A stretch of DNA of 64,000 nt from Cepaea nemoralis (Eukaryota; Mollusca; Gastropoda; Stylommatophora; Helicidae), in NCBI GenBank assembly GCA_014155875.1, contig JACEFZ010012665.1, forward strand, positions 120,001 to 184,000, written 5' to 3'. Of this stretch, positions 9,170 through 18,387 are shown in pieces. The notes below the pieces were generated by a model that worked only from the letters and a program-made list of their open reading frames with translations, was not told the DNA's origin and did no database searches. How positions within the stretch are numbered: position 1 is the stretch's first letter; each line of letters opens with the position of its first letter. Position numbers and translations under genes: made by a program.

Positions 9170-9958
9170 AAGAACAGCAATTGGACCCATGCATATACAG
9201 ATGGATCAGCCAAAAGTTCAGTAGAGAATGGAGGAGGAGGAATTCTCCTAAATTTAAAAAATGGAGTGAAAAAAACACATTCAGTGGCAACTGGAAAGTT
9301 TTCAAGTAACTTCAAAGCGGAGGTAGAGGCTCTGAAAACAGCAGCAGAAATGCTCTTGATGGAGGAAAATAAAGAGAAGCAAATAGCTATCTTCACAGAT
9401 GCAAAGTCAGCTGTCTCAATACTGAAGAGCAATAACAGCACAGAACTAGCTGACCTAAGAGCAGCACTCCATGGTCTATGCCAGAAATCCAAAAAAGTTG
9501 TAATACAGTGGATCCCATCACATTGCAGTATACCTGGAAATGAAGAGGCTGACAGACTGGCAAAAGAGGGCGGACGACTACCACAGCCTGACATAGACAT
9601 AACCTATAATGAGGCAAAGAGGTTGATAAAAAGCACTTATAGAACCAAATGGGAATCAGAGCATCCAGGCCACCAGAAGGATGATGCATATTACAAACTC
9701 GACCGAAGAGAACAAGTAGCAATCTTCAGACTCCGCACAGGACATAACAGGCTGAAATACCACTTGTTCAACAAACTAAAGATAGGAGATACAGATGAAT
9801 GTAATTGTGGAACTGGTAAAATGACAGCTAAACATTTGCTGCAAGAGTGCCCAATATATGCAGAACAGAGAAAGATATTTTGGCCCACTACCTGCTTCAT
9901 TCGAGGACAAGCTCTATGGAGATATCAACAAGCTCAAGTCGACTGCAGCTTACTTTAA
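9170..9958 (+). CDS. Retrotransposon RNase H domain protein (5'-truncated)
   Basis: An open frame of 262 codons with no upstream start, as expected of a truncated pol. All four carboxylates of a cellular-type RNase H are visible: Asp in AYTDGSAKSS near residue 10, Glu in FKAEVEALKT near 50, Asp in IFTDAKSAVS near 75, and Asp in GNEEADRLAKEGG near 130, preceded by WIPSHC. A C-terminal tail carries CNCGTGKMTAKHLLQECP, a Cys/His cluster common in such LINEs. This enzyme degrades the RNA strand of RNA:DNA hybrids during reverse transcription. The frame is intact, but the copy lacks endonuclease and RT and cannot move alone. Confidence 0.85.
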   Translation, partial: KNSNWTHAYTDGSAKSSVENGGGGILLNLKNGVKKTHSVATGKFSSNFKAEVEALKTAAEMLLMEENKEKQIAIFTDAKSAVSILKSNNSTELADLRAALHGLCQKSKKVVIQWIPSHCSIPGNEEADRLAKEGGRLPQPDIDITYNEAKRLIKSTYRTKWESEHPGHQKDDAYYKLDRREQVAIFRLRTGHNRLKYHLFNKLKIGDTDECNCGTGKMTAKHLLQECPIYAEQRKIFWPTTCFIRGQALWRYQQAQVDCSLL

Positions 9959-10060
9959 CTGTATTCAGGTTGACATTTAAATGTACATGAAGAAGTATTT
10001 AGACTGCCACACTTCATACCACAGGCATGTCGGTTACACAAGCCTCCCAGAGGCATGAAA

Positions 10061-10232
10061 TGGAATATTGCTTGGATAGCAAATCCATTACGTGGAAAGT
10101 CCGAATCGAAAGCTCACTGTGTGGGCTTCATAAAAGGTGGAAAAAGTGTCCTAGTGGCACAAAATGGAATATTGCTCGGATAGCAAATCCATTACGTGGA
10201 AAGTCTGAATCGAAAGCTCACTGTGTGGATGT
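10061..10232. repeat. 104-bp duplication in LINE 3' region
   Basis: TGGAATATTGCTTGGATAGC and the following AAATCCATTACGTGGAAAG are present twice, at 10061 and 10165, within the 3' untranslated part of the RNase H LINE. Confidence 0.85.
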
Positions 10233-10690
10233 CATCTGCAAACTGCATTCTTCTGGCTTCTGGAAGAACAGCCTATGGTGAACGGAAGGCCCAATATACG
10301 GAAGTGAGGCTAAGCAGCCATGTGCAGGACGTGACGATTCCTTGGGTGAGCCCAGTACCAGAGCGCTGTGTGATGGCTCTGCAATTATGGAAGCCTCCTT
10401 GGATGGCGGGGAATGCCCATGGTCTGCCCCTGCCTTCCCTTGAGGGCTGACCAGGATGCCTTTGGCTGTTCTATATGGGCCAAGATGGGATGGGAGATAA
10501 CACCACAACAGTGAGTCTAACGTCCTAAGAAACCCCCGGGAAGGTTAACCCGGTCAACACATGCCCGCAGAAGTCGGATGTGTCGGCCTAACGGCGCAAG
10601 AACGCAGCTCTGCTGTAAACAGGCACAACGCAATGACGTCCGAAAAAAAACTCCGGATGAACGAAGAAGAAGAAGAAGAAATCTAACGCT

Positions 10691-11005
10691 GATAAAACCC
10701 CCACTTTAGTTCCGACTTCATCATTTCTGATCTTATCTCTTTTTGAAACATTGAGTATTCTTCTCAGGATTCTCATTTCTGTTGTGATTTTTCTCTTCTC
10801 TTTTTTCTGTCATTGTCCAGGTTTGGCATTGGTAGCATAGAGTTGGTAGGAAGATTGTGTTGTAAAGTGCTTTCTTAGTAGTTATTGATACATGTTTGTT
10901 CTTTAGTATTGGTGCCATTTGTCCAATGAGCTGGTTTGCTTTGTTGCATCTATTTTCGATCTCGTCTTCTGATTTGCCATTTGATGATATTATACTTCCT
11001 GAGTA
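10691..11005 (-). pseudogene. LINE RT C-terminal part (minus), continuation
   Basis: The minus strand encodes YSGSIISSNGKSEDEIENRC, QLIGQMAPILKNKHV, KKALYNTIFLPTLCYQCQTW and, in a shifted frame, EMRILRRILNVSKRDKIRN. This is a typical C-terminal segment of a non-LTR reverse transcriptase, truncated at its 5' side at 11005 exactly where the duplicated NLK exon end begins. Frameshifts show it is dead. Confidence 0.85.
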
Positions 11006-11049
11006 CTTGTTTGAGAAGCCTTTAACCTCAGTGTCCAGACTGAAAGGTA
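11006..11049 (+). repeat. Second copy of NLK exon end and splice donor
   Basis: 44 bp, 40 identical to 8841-8884, with differences only as transitions. It codes LFEKPLTSVSRLK in the exon frame and ends AAAG|GTATAAGT. It is best read as the target-site duplication of the minus-strand LINE, so this copy is the one attached to the original downstream intron. Confidence 0.88.
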
Positions 11050-11051
11050 TA

Positions 11052-11204
11052 AGTGTATTTTTAATGACTGTGCAGTGTTTGAAAATATTGTTGGTCCAAG
11101 TTTTGTATTCACCCTTTGTAAAGTTCATGCAACACAAGAGGTAAAAACAAAACTTGGACCGGCAGTATTTTCAAACACTTCACAGTCATTAAAAATACAC
11201 CCTG
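11052..11204. mobile_element. TA-flanked MITE, family 1 copy 1
   Basis: Terminal inverted repeats of about 60 bp (GTGTATTTTTAATGACTG on the left and its complement CAGTCATTAAAAATACAC on the right), with TA at both flanks. This suits a Tc1/mariner-related non-autonomous element. A second copy is at 17331-17484. It begins 4 bp inside the relocated NLK donor. Confidence 0.85.
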
Positions 11205-11463
11205 TATTTCAACTGATTCAGTGCCGAAGGATAATATATCACCAGATATAACCTCCCAATTGGACAGAAGGACGATATATTACCATACCATAGTCATCGT
11301 GTTGTTTGTTTCATTTTGCAGTATCTTCCGCAATTTTAATTCTCAGAGAGTTGACATTTACATTGTAATACTTGTTCATTTTCCTTTGCTTATTTGCTCA
11401 TTAAATTTGCCAGTTGTCAAATAAGTTTCAAGTTTATTTCTTCTCCTGGCTGTGGTGTTATTA

Positions 11464-11625
11464 GAAGGGGTTATGGGTGGAGTTTGTAATCCCACAAACC
11501 ACGGTCGAAACAGCTGCGGGCGATTTGGCATGAGTACCAGTCATTCAGAAAGCAATGGGAAACTACTGAACGTAAACTTGCCAAGAAATCACAAACAGCA
11601 AAAGAATGCCGCGGTTTACTGCTAC
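11464..11625 (+). mobile_element. SINE-B copy (plus)
   Basis: Shares GTAATCCCACAAACCACGGT, the GCTGCGGGCGATTTGG core and GAAACTACTGAACGTAAACT with other SINE-B copies. The 5' head is poorly preserved. Confidence 0.7.
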
Positions 11626-11654
11626 ATTCTGTAAAGAATATGCAAGTAACTTCA

Positions 11655-12165
11655 AATTAATTATATTATACAAATAACAGTAAGGTCACAGGTGACAAAT
11701 CCCGAGCCGTTGCAGAAGGCACATTGTTCAAGTGCTACATAGAGCCTGTACTTTTGTATGGATGTGAAGCATGGACAATGAGCAGACAAGCTGAGAAACA
11801 TCTAATGGCTGTGGAGATGTGGTTTCTGAGGAAAATGCAAAAAGTACCATGGACAGACAGGAAAAACCAATGAGCAAGTCATATAAGAGGCAGATGAAAA
11901 CTGTAAACTGATTGGAGAAATTAGGCATAGACAGTCAAGATTTTTTGGGCATGTTGTGTGAAGAAATAAACTAGAGAACTTGGTGACAACTGGCAAGATT
12001 GAGGGGAAAAGAAAAAGAGGAAGGGAGAGAAGTAAATACCTGGGTGGCTTGGCCACATGACATGATCGAGACAAGAACACAGAGCTGGTCCACGACACTG
12101 GTGATCATGTAAGATGGGTATTTGGCTGCCCACGATTATTGGCATGGCACATGATGATGATGATA
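11655..12165 (+). pseudogene. LINE RT C-terminal fragment (plus)
   Basis: The translation gives CYIEPVLLYGCEAWTMSRQA, VEMWFLRKMQKVPWT and, after frameshifts, the linker to a 3' end GGCTTGGCCACATGACATGA...ATGATGATGAT. The same family lies in inverse orientation at 42010-42540. It is a decayed copy. Confidence 0.75.
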
Positions 12166-12212
12166 AAGGCATATTGTAATTAATTAATTTGTTCTGAAGC
12201 AGTCTCGCCATG

Positions 12213-12345
12213 GGTCTGTGATGTGATAGCTCCATCACATTTCTTTAGCCTGAGAGCAAGGAGGAATAGGTGATCAGCCTTTCCTTCACTTTGACCAGCG
12301 ATGAACCCAGGCATCAAACCCTCTTCCAACCATGCTCAAGACATT
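12213..12345 (+). repeat. Dispersed repeat L (single-copy form)
   Basis: GGGTCTGTGATGTGATAGCT, then GGAGGAATAGGTGATCAGCC, then AACCCAGGCATCAAACCC. This is the same order as the flanks of the 39-bp array at 24.95-26.93 kb and as 53765-53900. Here the internal GGAATAGG segment is present once, so this is the unexpanded form. Confidence 0.7.
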
Positions 12346-12599
12346 ACCTGGTCAGCTCCCTATCAACTCTAGCCAACCCACCAGTCGGGCATATTGTCGT
12401 TGACCCATATTTTTATAGGCAAGTCGACACTCCAGGTGGGATCTGGTCAATATCTGGTCAGTGCTGGTCAATGTCTGGCCAATATCGTGCCGGCCACTTT
12501 CTCTTCCCCAGACTTTTCTTGGTACTCATTTCAGGCTGGGCTGAGCATGGGGCCTCAGATCAGTGTTTACAATTCCGCCCTGTTGCATATTCGAAGCCA

Positions 12600-12895
12600 G
12601 ACAAGAAGCATGCAAAGACTTAATATCAAACGCAAAAGAGTTAATATCAAACGCTTGTCTCCACAGAAAAGCTGTACAAGTTTATCCTTGAACACCAGCA
12701 GTATTAACAGAGTTAATATAAAACGCTTGTCTCGACAGACAAGAAGCATGCAAAGAGTTCATATCAAATGCTTGTCTCCACAGACAAGAAGCATGCAAAG
12801 AGTTAATATCTAATGCTTGTCTCCACAGACAAGACACAAGCAAAGAGTTAACTTCAAACTCTTGTCTCCACAGAAAAGCTGTACACGTTTATCGT
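12600..12895. repeat. Minisatellite, ~45-bp unit
   Basis: About six imperfect units built on AGAGTTAATATCAAACGCTTGTCTCCACAG-type sequence, each with a CACAGACAAGAAGCATGC segment. It lies in the NLK 3' intron. Confidence 0.85.
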
Positions 12896-13070
12896 TGAAC
12901 ACCAGCAGCGCAGCTCAAGCAGATTACCGCTATGTCTGAATCCACACGCGGCTGCAATCGCCAAAATTCAAAGGTAAGAATTGCTTGCTCCTTGTGAGAA
13001 AAGTCTAAATTCAATTTTATATTTTGTGAATTTTGTGGTAGATTTTGCCGATAACTGATCTCCCTTGGTG

Positions 13071-13402
13071 CTTGCTTGCTTGTGTTCGTTGGCTTGAGCT
13101 CCAATGCGAAGTCCTGTATGTCGGATGAAGGCATCCTGTTGTCCAACATCAGTGTGATGTCATACAGGACCTGAGGTTTGCGTGAGTATCCGTTGTCCCA
13201 TGCCTGGCTTATTGGTGTGTAGACTGGTGGTTCCTCGCCGTACAGGCAGACACTCTCCGACTTCGGAGGAATCGGCGATCCTACTGACTTTAGCCAGGAC
13301 CCCGAAGGGACCTGTTGCTCAGGACGCTCGACGAGGACGCGTCAGTAGGTCTTGGCCAGTATATAACCTGGCCCTGGTGCCTTGGAAACACCTCTGCGAC
13401 CC
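13071..13402 (-). mobile_element. SINE-F copy 1
   Basis: 332 bp flanked by ATCTCCCTTGGTG (13058-13070 and 13403-13415). On the minus strand it starts at the GGTCGCAGAGGTGTTTCCAA side and ends in a CAAG-repeat tail. It matches three other copies in the window. No reading frame is shared as a protein. Confidence 0.9.
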
Positions 13403-13469
13403 ATCTCCCTTGGTGAAACCACACTTCACTAGGTGGAATCATACACCTTGTTAGGTAGTTAAAAGTTAG

Positions 13470-13715
13470 TTGCATATCCTTTACAGGACATAGCAATCAA
13501 CTCCAGCATTTTTTGGTTTCTGATTCCCGGGCAAGTTTACGTTCAGTAGTTTTCCCTTTGATGTCTGAACGACCGGCACTCACACCATTGTATAGAAACG
13601 AGCGCAAGGCGGTCTTCCTCCAAATTGCCCGCAGCTCTGTTTCAAACACGGTATGCGGGATTACGGATTGCATTCGTAACCCATTCGCCACGAAGCCGAC
13701 TAGGTACTATGGGCA
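13470..13715 (-). mobile_element. SINE-B copy (minus)
   Basis: Order reversed relative to the plus copies: GTTGCATATCCTTTACAGGA, GGCAAGTTTACGTTCAGTAG, CAAATTGCCCGCAGCTCTGT, GGATTACGGATTGC..TCGTAACCC. It is a near full-length copy, with tRNA-like head words at its right end. Confidence 0.85.
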
Positions 13716-13907
13716 GTAGATGACAGTTATTTGACAAGCTTGTTAATGCCTGTTTTCTCAATGTGTATTTTATTTTCATAGTTGATTTCCCAGTTTTGTC
13801 TGCTATTTTTGTTGTGTTGTGTGTGTTTTTGGTACTAAATAATTTGATGCTTGCATGTTGACCTATCTCATCTGATTATTTGCTCACTTTCTCCTTTCGC
13901 CCAGTAG

Positions 13908-14440
13908 ACCTGTAGCTGAATTAGTGGGCCTGTAGCTGAATGAGTGGACCTGCAACTGAATGAGTGGGCCTGTAGCTGAATGACCGGATTCCGTGAAGCT
14001 GAATGAGTGGACCTGTGAAGCTGAATGAGTGGACCTGTGAAGCTGGATGAGTGGACCTGTAGCTGAATGAGTGGACCTGTGAAGCTAAATGAGTGGACCT
14101 AGTAGCTAAATGAGTGGGCATGTGAGCTAGAATGAGTGAGCCTGTGAAGCTGAATGAGTGAGCCTGCGAAGCTTAATGAGTGGGCCTGCGACGCTGAATA
14201 AGTGGACATGTGAAGCTGAATGAGTGCATCTGTGAAGCTGAATGAGTGGACCTGTGAAGCTGAATGAGTGGACCTGTGAAGCTAAATGAGTGGACCTGCA
14301 AAGCTAAATGAGTGAACCCGCGAAGCTGAATGAGTAAACCTGTAACTGAATGAATGGACCTGTAGCTGAATGAGTGGACCTGTAGCTGAATGAGTGGACC
14401 TGTGAAGCTAAATGAGTGGACCTGTGAAGCTAAATGAAAG
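13908..14440. repeat. Minisatellite, ~22-bp unit
   Basis: About 24 units of GAATGAGTGGACCTGTGAAG plus CT, with shorter variants that lack GAA. A TG/GA-rich simple tract follows to about 14505. Confidence 0.95.
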
Positions 14441-14505
14441 GAGTGTGTGTTTGTGAGAGAGAGAGAGTGTGAGAGGGAGTGTGTATGTGTGTGTGAGAAA
14501 GAGGG

Positions 14506-14900
14506 ACATAATAATTCATGAAGCCTTTCAGCAATCTGTATTTTTATTTATAATGTATTCATGTCTTGAATATTCTAATACTGTCTGTTTCTGTTGCTTG
14601 TAATTATTCTTTTATTTGTATAATAAAGTCATTGATTTCAAGTAAAGTTTTTAAATTACCTACCTCATGTTATGTTGGATTGAAAGTTATAACTTTCTTG
14701 CTGGAAAATACATGTTAATATAGTAGGTATATAATTTGTTTCCTTTCTTTTTGTTTTGTTGTGCGATGACTGTCTAGACATCCGTAGTCAACATTTTTAT
14801 AGTAAAAATGTTATAGTAAGCAAAGTTTAATTATGGATATTACAGTTTATGTTTGATAGAATATAATTTAATTTTACTAATAATTTGTCTGCGTTGTTTA
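14506..14900. other. AT-rich intron, nothing recognised
   Basis: No exon, repeat family or open frame was supported in this stretch of the NLK intron. Confidence 0.4.
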
Positions 14901-15400
14901 AAGCAGACTTTTGAAATCTGTTAGCAAGTCAGGTTAAAGATTATAAAGATAATGTTGCAGCCCATTATAAAGAAAGCTGCTGAAGTCATTATTAGCAAAT
15001 CAGATTAGAGATGATAAAGATAAAACTTGTGCCCTTTATAGAGAAAGCTATTGAAATCATTTATTAGCAAGCCAGATTAGAAATAATCACAATAAAACTT
15101 GTACCCATTATGGAGAAAGCTATTGAAATCGGTTGTTTACAAGTCAGAATAGAGATAATAAAGATAACACTCATGCTCATTTTAAGCTGTTGCGATCCGA
15201 ACCAGTTGATAATAGATCAGATTTTGAAATCAGTTGATAATAAATGAGATTTTGATACCAATTGATAATAAATCAGATTTTGAAATCAATTGATCATAAA
15301 CAAGTCACCTTAGAGATAATAAAGATAACACTCCTGCCCATTATAGAGTAATATTTTCAAATCATTTAGTAAATTTAGAGATGATAAAGAAAGCCCTTTC
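14900..15400. repeat. Degenerate ~73-bp tandem repeat
   Basis: Four to five diverged units containing TTAGCAAGTCAG..AGATNATAAAGATAA..CCCATTATAGAGAAAGCT. This is an old array. Confidence 0.7.
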
Positions 15401-15900
15401 TAATGTAAGCATATGACATTTATCAACAATTTGGATGAGAGATTATGAAGTAATTTTCTTTGTCTGGTGTTAATTTGAGTAGTACATTTACTACAAAAGG
15501 TAATGACGTGTAGTGGCAACTGTAATTGATAATTTATTCAAGAGAACTTAGGATAGGGTTACCTAACCTCATGGGTAACAAGATATCTCCTATATATTAT
15601 ACTTACAGTGTTGTGAAGGGAGATAAATCATGGCAGACGCATTCTCAGCACTCCATGGGCCATGCCAGTCGCAGCCAACGACCCACTTTGCCACCTTATG
15701 CTGCTGTGTGATTGGCCAACGTATGTCTGTCTGTGTGTTGTAGTTATTTCTTCACTTGTAAATATGGGATGCCAATGTTATGGATGGATGTTTGACAGAG
15801 CAGTGTTCTGAGTCGGCTGATAATGCTGTGATGTTTCTGTTTGTATAGGGTCATATGTTTGTTGTCCGTTTGTGTTTGTCATGACTGGTCTGAATCTGTA
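15401..15900. other. NLK intron, nothing recognised
   Basis: One short open frame (15526-15711) has no motif, no splice context and no homolog I recognise. I saw nothing else. Confidence 0.4.
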
Positions 15901-15902
15901 AA

Positions 15903-16396
15903 CATGTCGTCTTCTTCCTTCTCCTCATCCTTTTCTTCTTCACCTCCTCCTCTTCTGTTTCTTCTTCTTACTCCTCTTCTTCTTGCTCCTCTTCCCCTGT
16001 TCCCTCCTTCTACTTCCACCTCCTCTCTTCTACTTCCTCCTCCTTTTCTTCTTCCTTCTCCTTTTCTTCTTCTTCCTCCTACTCTTCTTCTTCATCCTTC
16101 TCTTCTTCTTCCTCCCTTTTTCTTCTTCTTTCTTCTTCCTCCTCCTACTCCTCATCTGCTTCTTCTTCCTCCTCCTCTTCTTCTTCCTCCTCCTCTTCTG
16201 CTGCCTGCTCCTCTTCTTCTTCCTCCTCCTCCCTCCTCCACCTCCTCCTCTTCTTCTTCCTCCTACTCTTCTTCTTCTTCTTCTTCTTCTTCTTCTTCTT
16301 CTTCTTCTTCTTCTTCTTCTTCTTCTTCTTCTTCTTCTTCTTCTTCTTCTTCTTCTTCTTCTTCTTCTTCTTCTTCTTCCTCCTCCTCCTCCTCTA
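15903..16396. repeat. TTC/TCC-rich low-complexity tract
   Basis: An imperfect (TTC)n and (TCC)n polypyrimidine region that ends in about 115 bp of pure TTC. The long Ser, Leu, Phe or Arg homopolymer frames across it are artefacts. Such tracts can adopt triplex DNA. Confidence 0.95.
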
Positions 16397-16635
16397 TGTG
16401 ATGAGATAATTAGTGTCATGCCAACCTTTCTTACCTGTCTCTTATAACATGCATGGGATGTGACAGAGTGACTATTCCTTATTTAGTTGAGGGCCCTGGC
16501 AACATGCGGCCACTAAAAACAGCAGTACCATGTGTCTGTGTATGTTTTGTTTGTCTGGCCAGTTGGTTATATTGTAATGACAAGCACTCTTATCCATTAG
16601 ACCATGCTGACCTCGGTAGAGAACTTCAATGGCAA

Positions 16636-16915
16636 AATCCAGCCAGTCATGAACAAGTTTACAAAGTGTTTGGTGTGAGTTGGTTGAGAACCTAAATATC
16701 CAGCCAGTCATGAAAAAGTATACAAAGGGTTTGGTGCGAGGTGGTTGAGAACCTAAAAATCCAGCCAGTCATGAACAAGTTTACATAGTGTTTGGTGGGA
16801 GGTGGTTGAGAACCTAAAAATCCAGCCAGTCATGAACAAGTTTACAAAATGTTTGGTGTGAGTTGGTTGAGAACCTAAAAATCCAGCCAATCATGAACAA
16901 GTTTACAAAGACACA
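16636..16915. repeat. 61-bp minisatellite
   Basis: About 4.6 units of ATCCAGCCAGTCATGAACAA..TTTGGTG.GAG.TGGTTGAGAACCTAAAA. The word GGTGCGAGTTGGTTGAGAAC recurs at 17269 and resembles the GVSWLRGYAPV coding segment of the LINE at 36961-37377, so the unit may derive from that LINE. Confidence 0.9.
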
Positions 16916-17212
16916 AACAGTAGATTGCATTATTTATTGCCTGGCATACTTCGCTGCATCTTGTCAGGTACATGCTACAAAAATCACACAACATAAACTA
17001 AAGTAATTAGATATATCCTTCAAGCTGATATATACAACACACATATTCACACAGTAATTTCAATTGTGTATGAATATGTGTGCTGTACATTTCAGCTTAA
17101 CCCTTTTAGTCATTAGTTTAGTGTATGTTGTGTGGTTTCTGTAGTATGTACCTGACGAGATGCAGCAAAATATACCTGGCAATAAATCATGCAATCTATT
17201 GTTCGTGTCTTC
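16909..17212. mobile_element. Near-perfect palindromic (foldback) element
   Basis: The left half (AGATTGCATTATTTATTGCC..) is the reverse complement of the right half (..GGCAATAAATCATGCAATCT) over about 140 bp per arm, with little loop. It is a MITE or foldback element with no coding capacity. Confidence 0.8.
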
Positions 17213-17330
17213 AGTTATTCAAATTCACTACAGGAAAACATTGTTTAGAAATTCACAGAGGGCTTGGTGCGAGTTGGTTGAGAACCTATTCTCCATTGGG
17301 AGAGCAAACGTAGAAGAAGAAATAGAAGTA

Positions 17331-17484
17331 CAGAGTGTATTTTTAATGACTGCAGTGTTGGAAAATATTGCTGGTCCAAGTTTTGTATTTACCTGTTATT
17401 TTGCATAAACTTTACAGAAGGTGAATACAAAACTTGGACCGGCAATATTTTCAAACACTGCACAGTCATTAAAAATACACCCTA
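17331..17484. mobile_element. TA-flanked MITE, family 1 copy 2
   Basis: Same ends and internal words as 11052-11204 (GGTCCAAGTTTTGTATT and its complement), flanked by TA. Confidence 0.85.
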
Positions 17485-17707
17485 TATGTGGGAAGTACTA
17501 TCACCTCAAACTGATTCAACATTACGTAAGGATGAGGCTCAGTGTTGGGATCAAACTGTCAGCAAAACATATCTTGAATATTTTACTCCATTTCCCCCGT
17601 GTGTTACTGAGGCTAAGGGAAGCAAATTATAGTAACATTGTACCTTATCATGATGTCACAAGAAGCGACTAAGAAAGGTTTTACTGACCCCATCACGTAT
17701 AAGAATT

Positions 17708-17905
17708 CAGAGGTTGCTGGCTCTGTGGCAAGGGCTTACAGATGCAATTTGTAATCCTGCATGCCATGTTTGAATCACAACTGCGGGTGATTTGGCAGCA
17801 GACCGAATTGTGTTGGTTTTCATACAGTGGTATGAGTGCCCGTTTAGAAAACAGTGACAAACTACTGAATGTAAACATGCCAAGAAATCACAAACAGGAA
17901 AACTT
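17708..17905 (+). mobile_element. SINE-B copy (plus)
   Basis: Starts at the tRNA-like head (GGCTCTGTGGCAAGGGCTTA, then TGTTTGAATCACAACTGC) and runs to CAAGAAATCACAAACAGG. It is one of the better preserved heads. Confidence 0.8.
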
Positions 17906-17944
17906 CAGCCACAAAATTCATTCAACCATGAACAACAATACATA

Positions 17945-18185
17945 TATTGGGTGTTTTTAAAGTCTCACTACAATTTGTATGTAGAATAAATTTGCAAAAT
18001 GAAGTACATGATATCATTAAAACATTTGCTTTACAGTCCATTGGAAAGCATTATGCAGCGACTGGCTGTCGTCTGCTGGACTAATTCTTTGCACTCCAAA
18101 CAGAATGGTGTTATCAAAGGAAGAAAGAACTTTTTTCAAATTAGTTCTACATGCAAAGTGTAGTGAGACTTTACAAACACCCTAT
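17945..18185. mobile_element. TA-flanked MITE, family 2, with transposase remnant
   Basis: Inverted ends of about 42 bp (TTGGGTGTTTTTAAAGTCTC and the complement GAGACTTTACAAACACCC), with TATA at both flanks. Near the right end, from 18105, a frame reads MVLSKEERTFFKLVLHAK. This resembles the start of a mariner/Tc-type helix-turn-helix, so the MITE probably came from an internally deleted transposon. Confidence 0.75.
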
Positions 18186-18332
18186 AGAACGGCTTGGCGT
18201 ATGTTAGTTTTATCTCCCAATGGGGGATAAAAGACAAAGAAGGTTTTACTCTATTCTGTGGTGATTAAATAAAACTTGTGCATTACTATTTGTTTGAGTT
18301 CTCATGCATTTCTTTTTCTTTTTGATTTTCAG

Positions 18333-18387
18333 TGCAAGAGCAGTGTTAGGTGTTAAGCTTCCACCTTCACCGCATCAATGGACATGA
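18333..18387 (+). CDS. NLK: Nemo-like kinase, terminal coding exon
   Basis: After the polypyrimidine acceptor CTTTTTGATTTTCAG, one base and then 17 codons read ARAVLGVKLPPSPHQWT and stop (TGA at 18385-18387). LPPSPHQW is the hallmark C-terminus of invertebrate NLK proteins (vertebrates have MPPSPLVW). The final residue is Thr rather than the usual Glu. The entry phase needs two bases from an upstream exon, whereas the exon at 8683 ends with one, so at least one exon of roughly 30 codons (vertebrate residues about 479-509) lies between and was not found. The exon's last 30 bp are the first unit of the following array. Confidence 0.8.

Larger units (their letters stand above)
9163..10678 (+). 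mobile_element. Nested 5'-truncated LINE with RNase H domain
   Basis: Inserted into the minus-strand LINE and flanked by AAATCTAACGCT (9151-9162 and 10679-10690). It is truncated at its 5' end inside pol, carries an RNase H frame (9170-9958), then about 700 bp of 3' region, and ends in GAAGAAGAAGAA. Its last 150 bp recur as an independent short insertion at 52879-53024. A further fragment of the coding end is at 40210-40440. Confidence 0.88.

Noticed and set aside
11006..11137. Additional NLK exon
   Set aside because: Only the last 41 coding bases are copied, with no acceptor; explained as a target duplication.
15841..16447. Long Ser-, Leu- and Arg-rich open frames
   Set aside because: They are translations of a TTC/TCC tract in different frames and strands.
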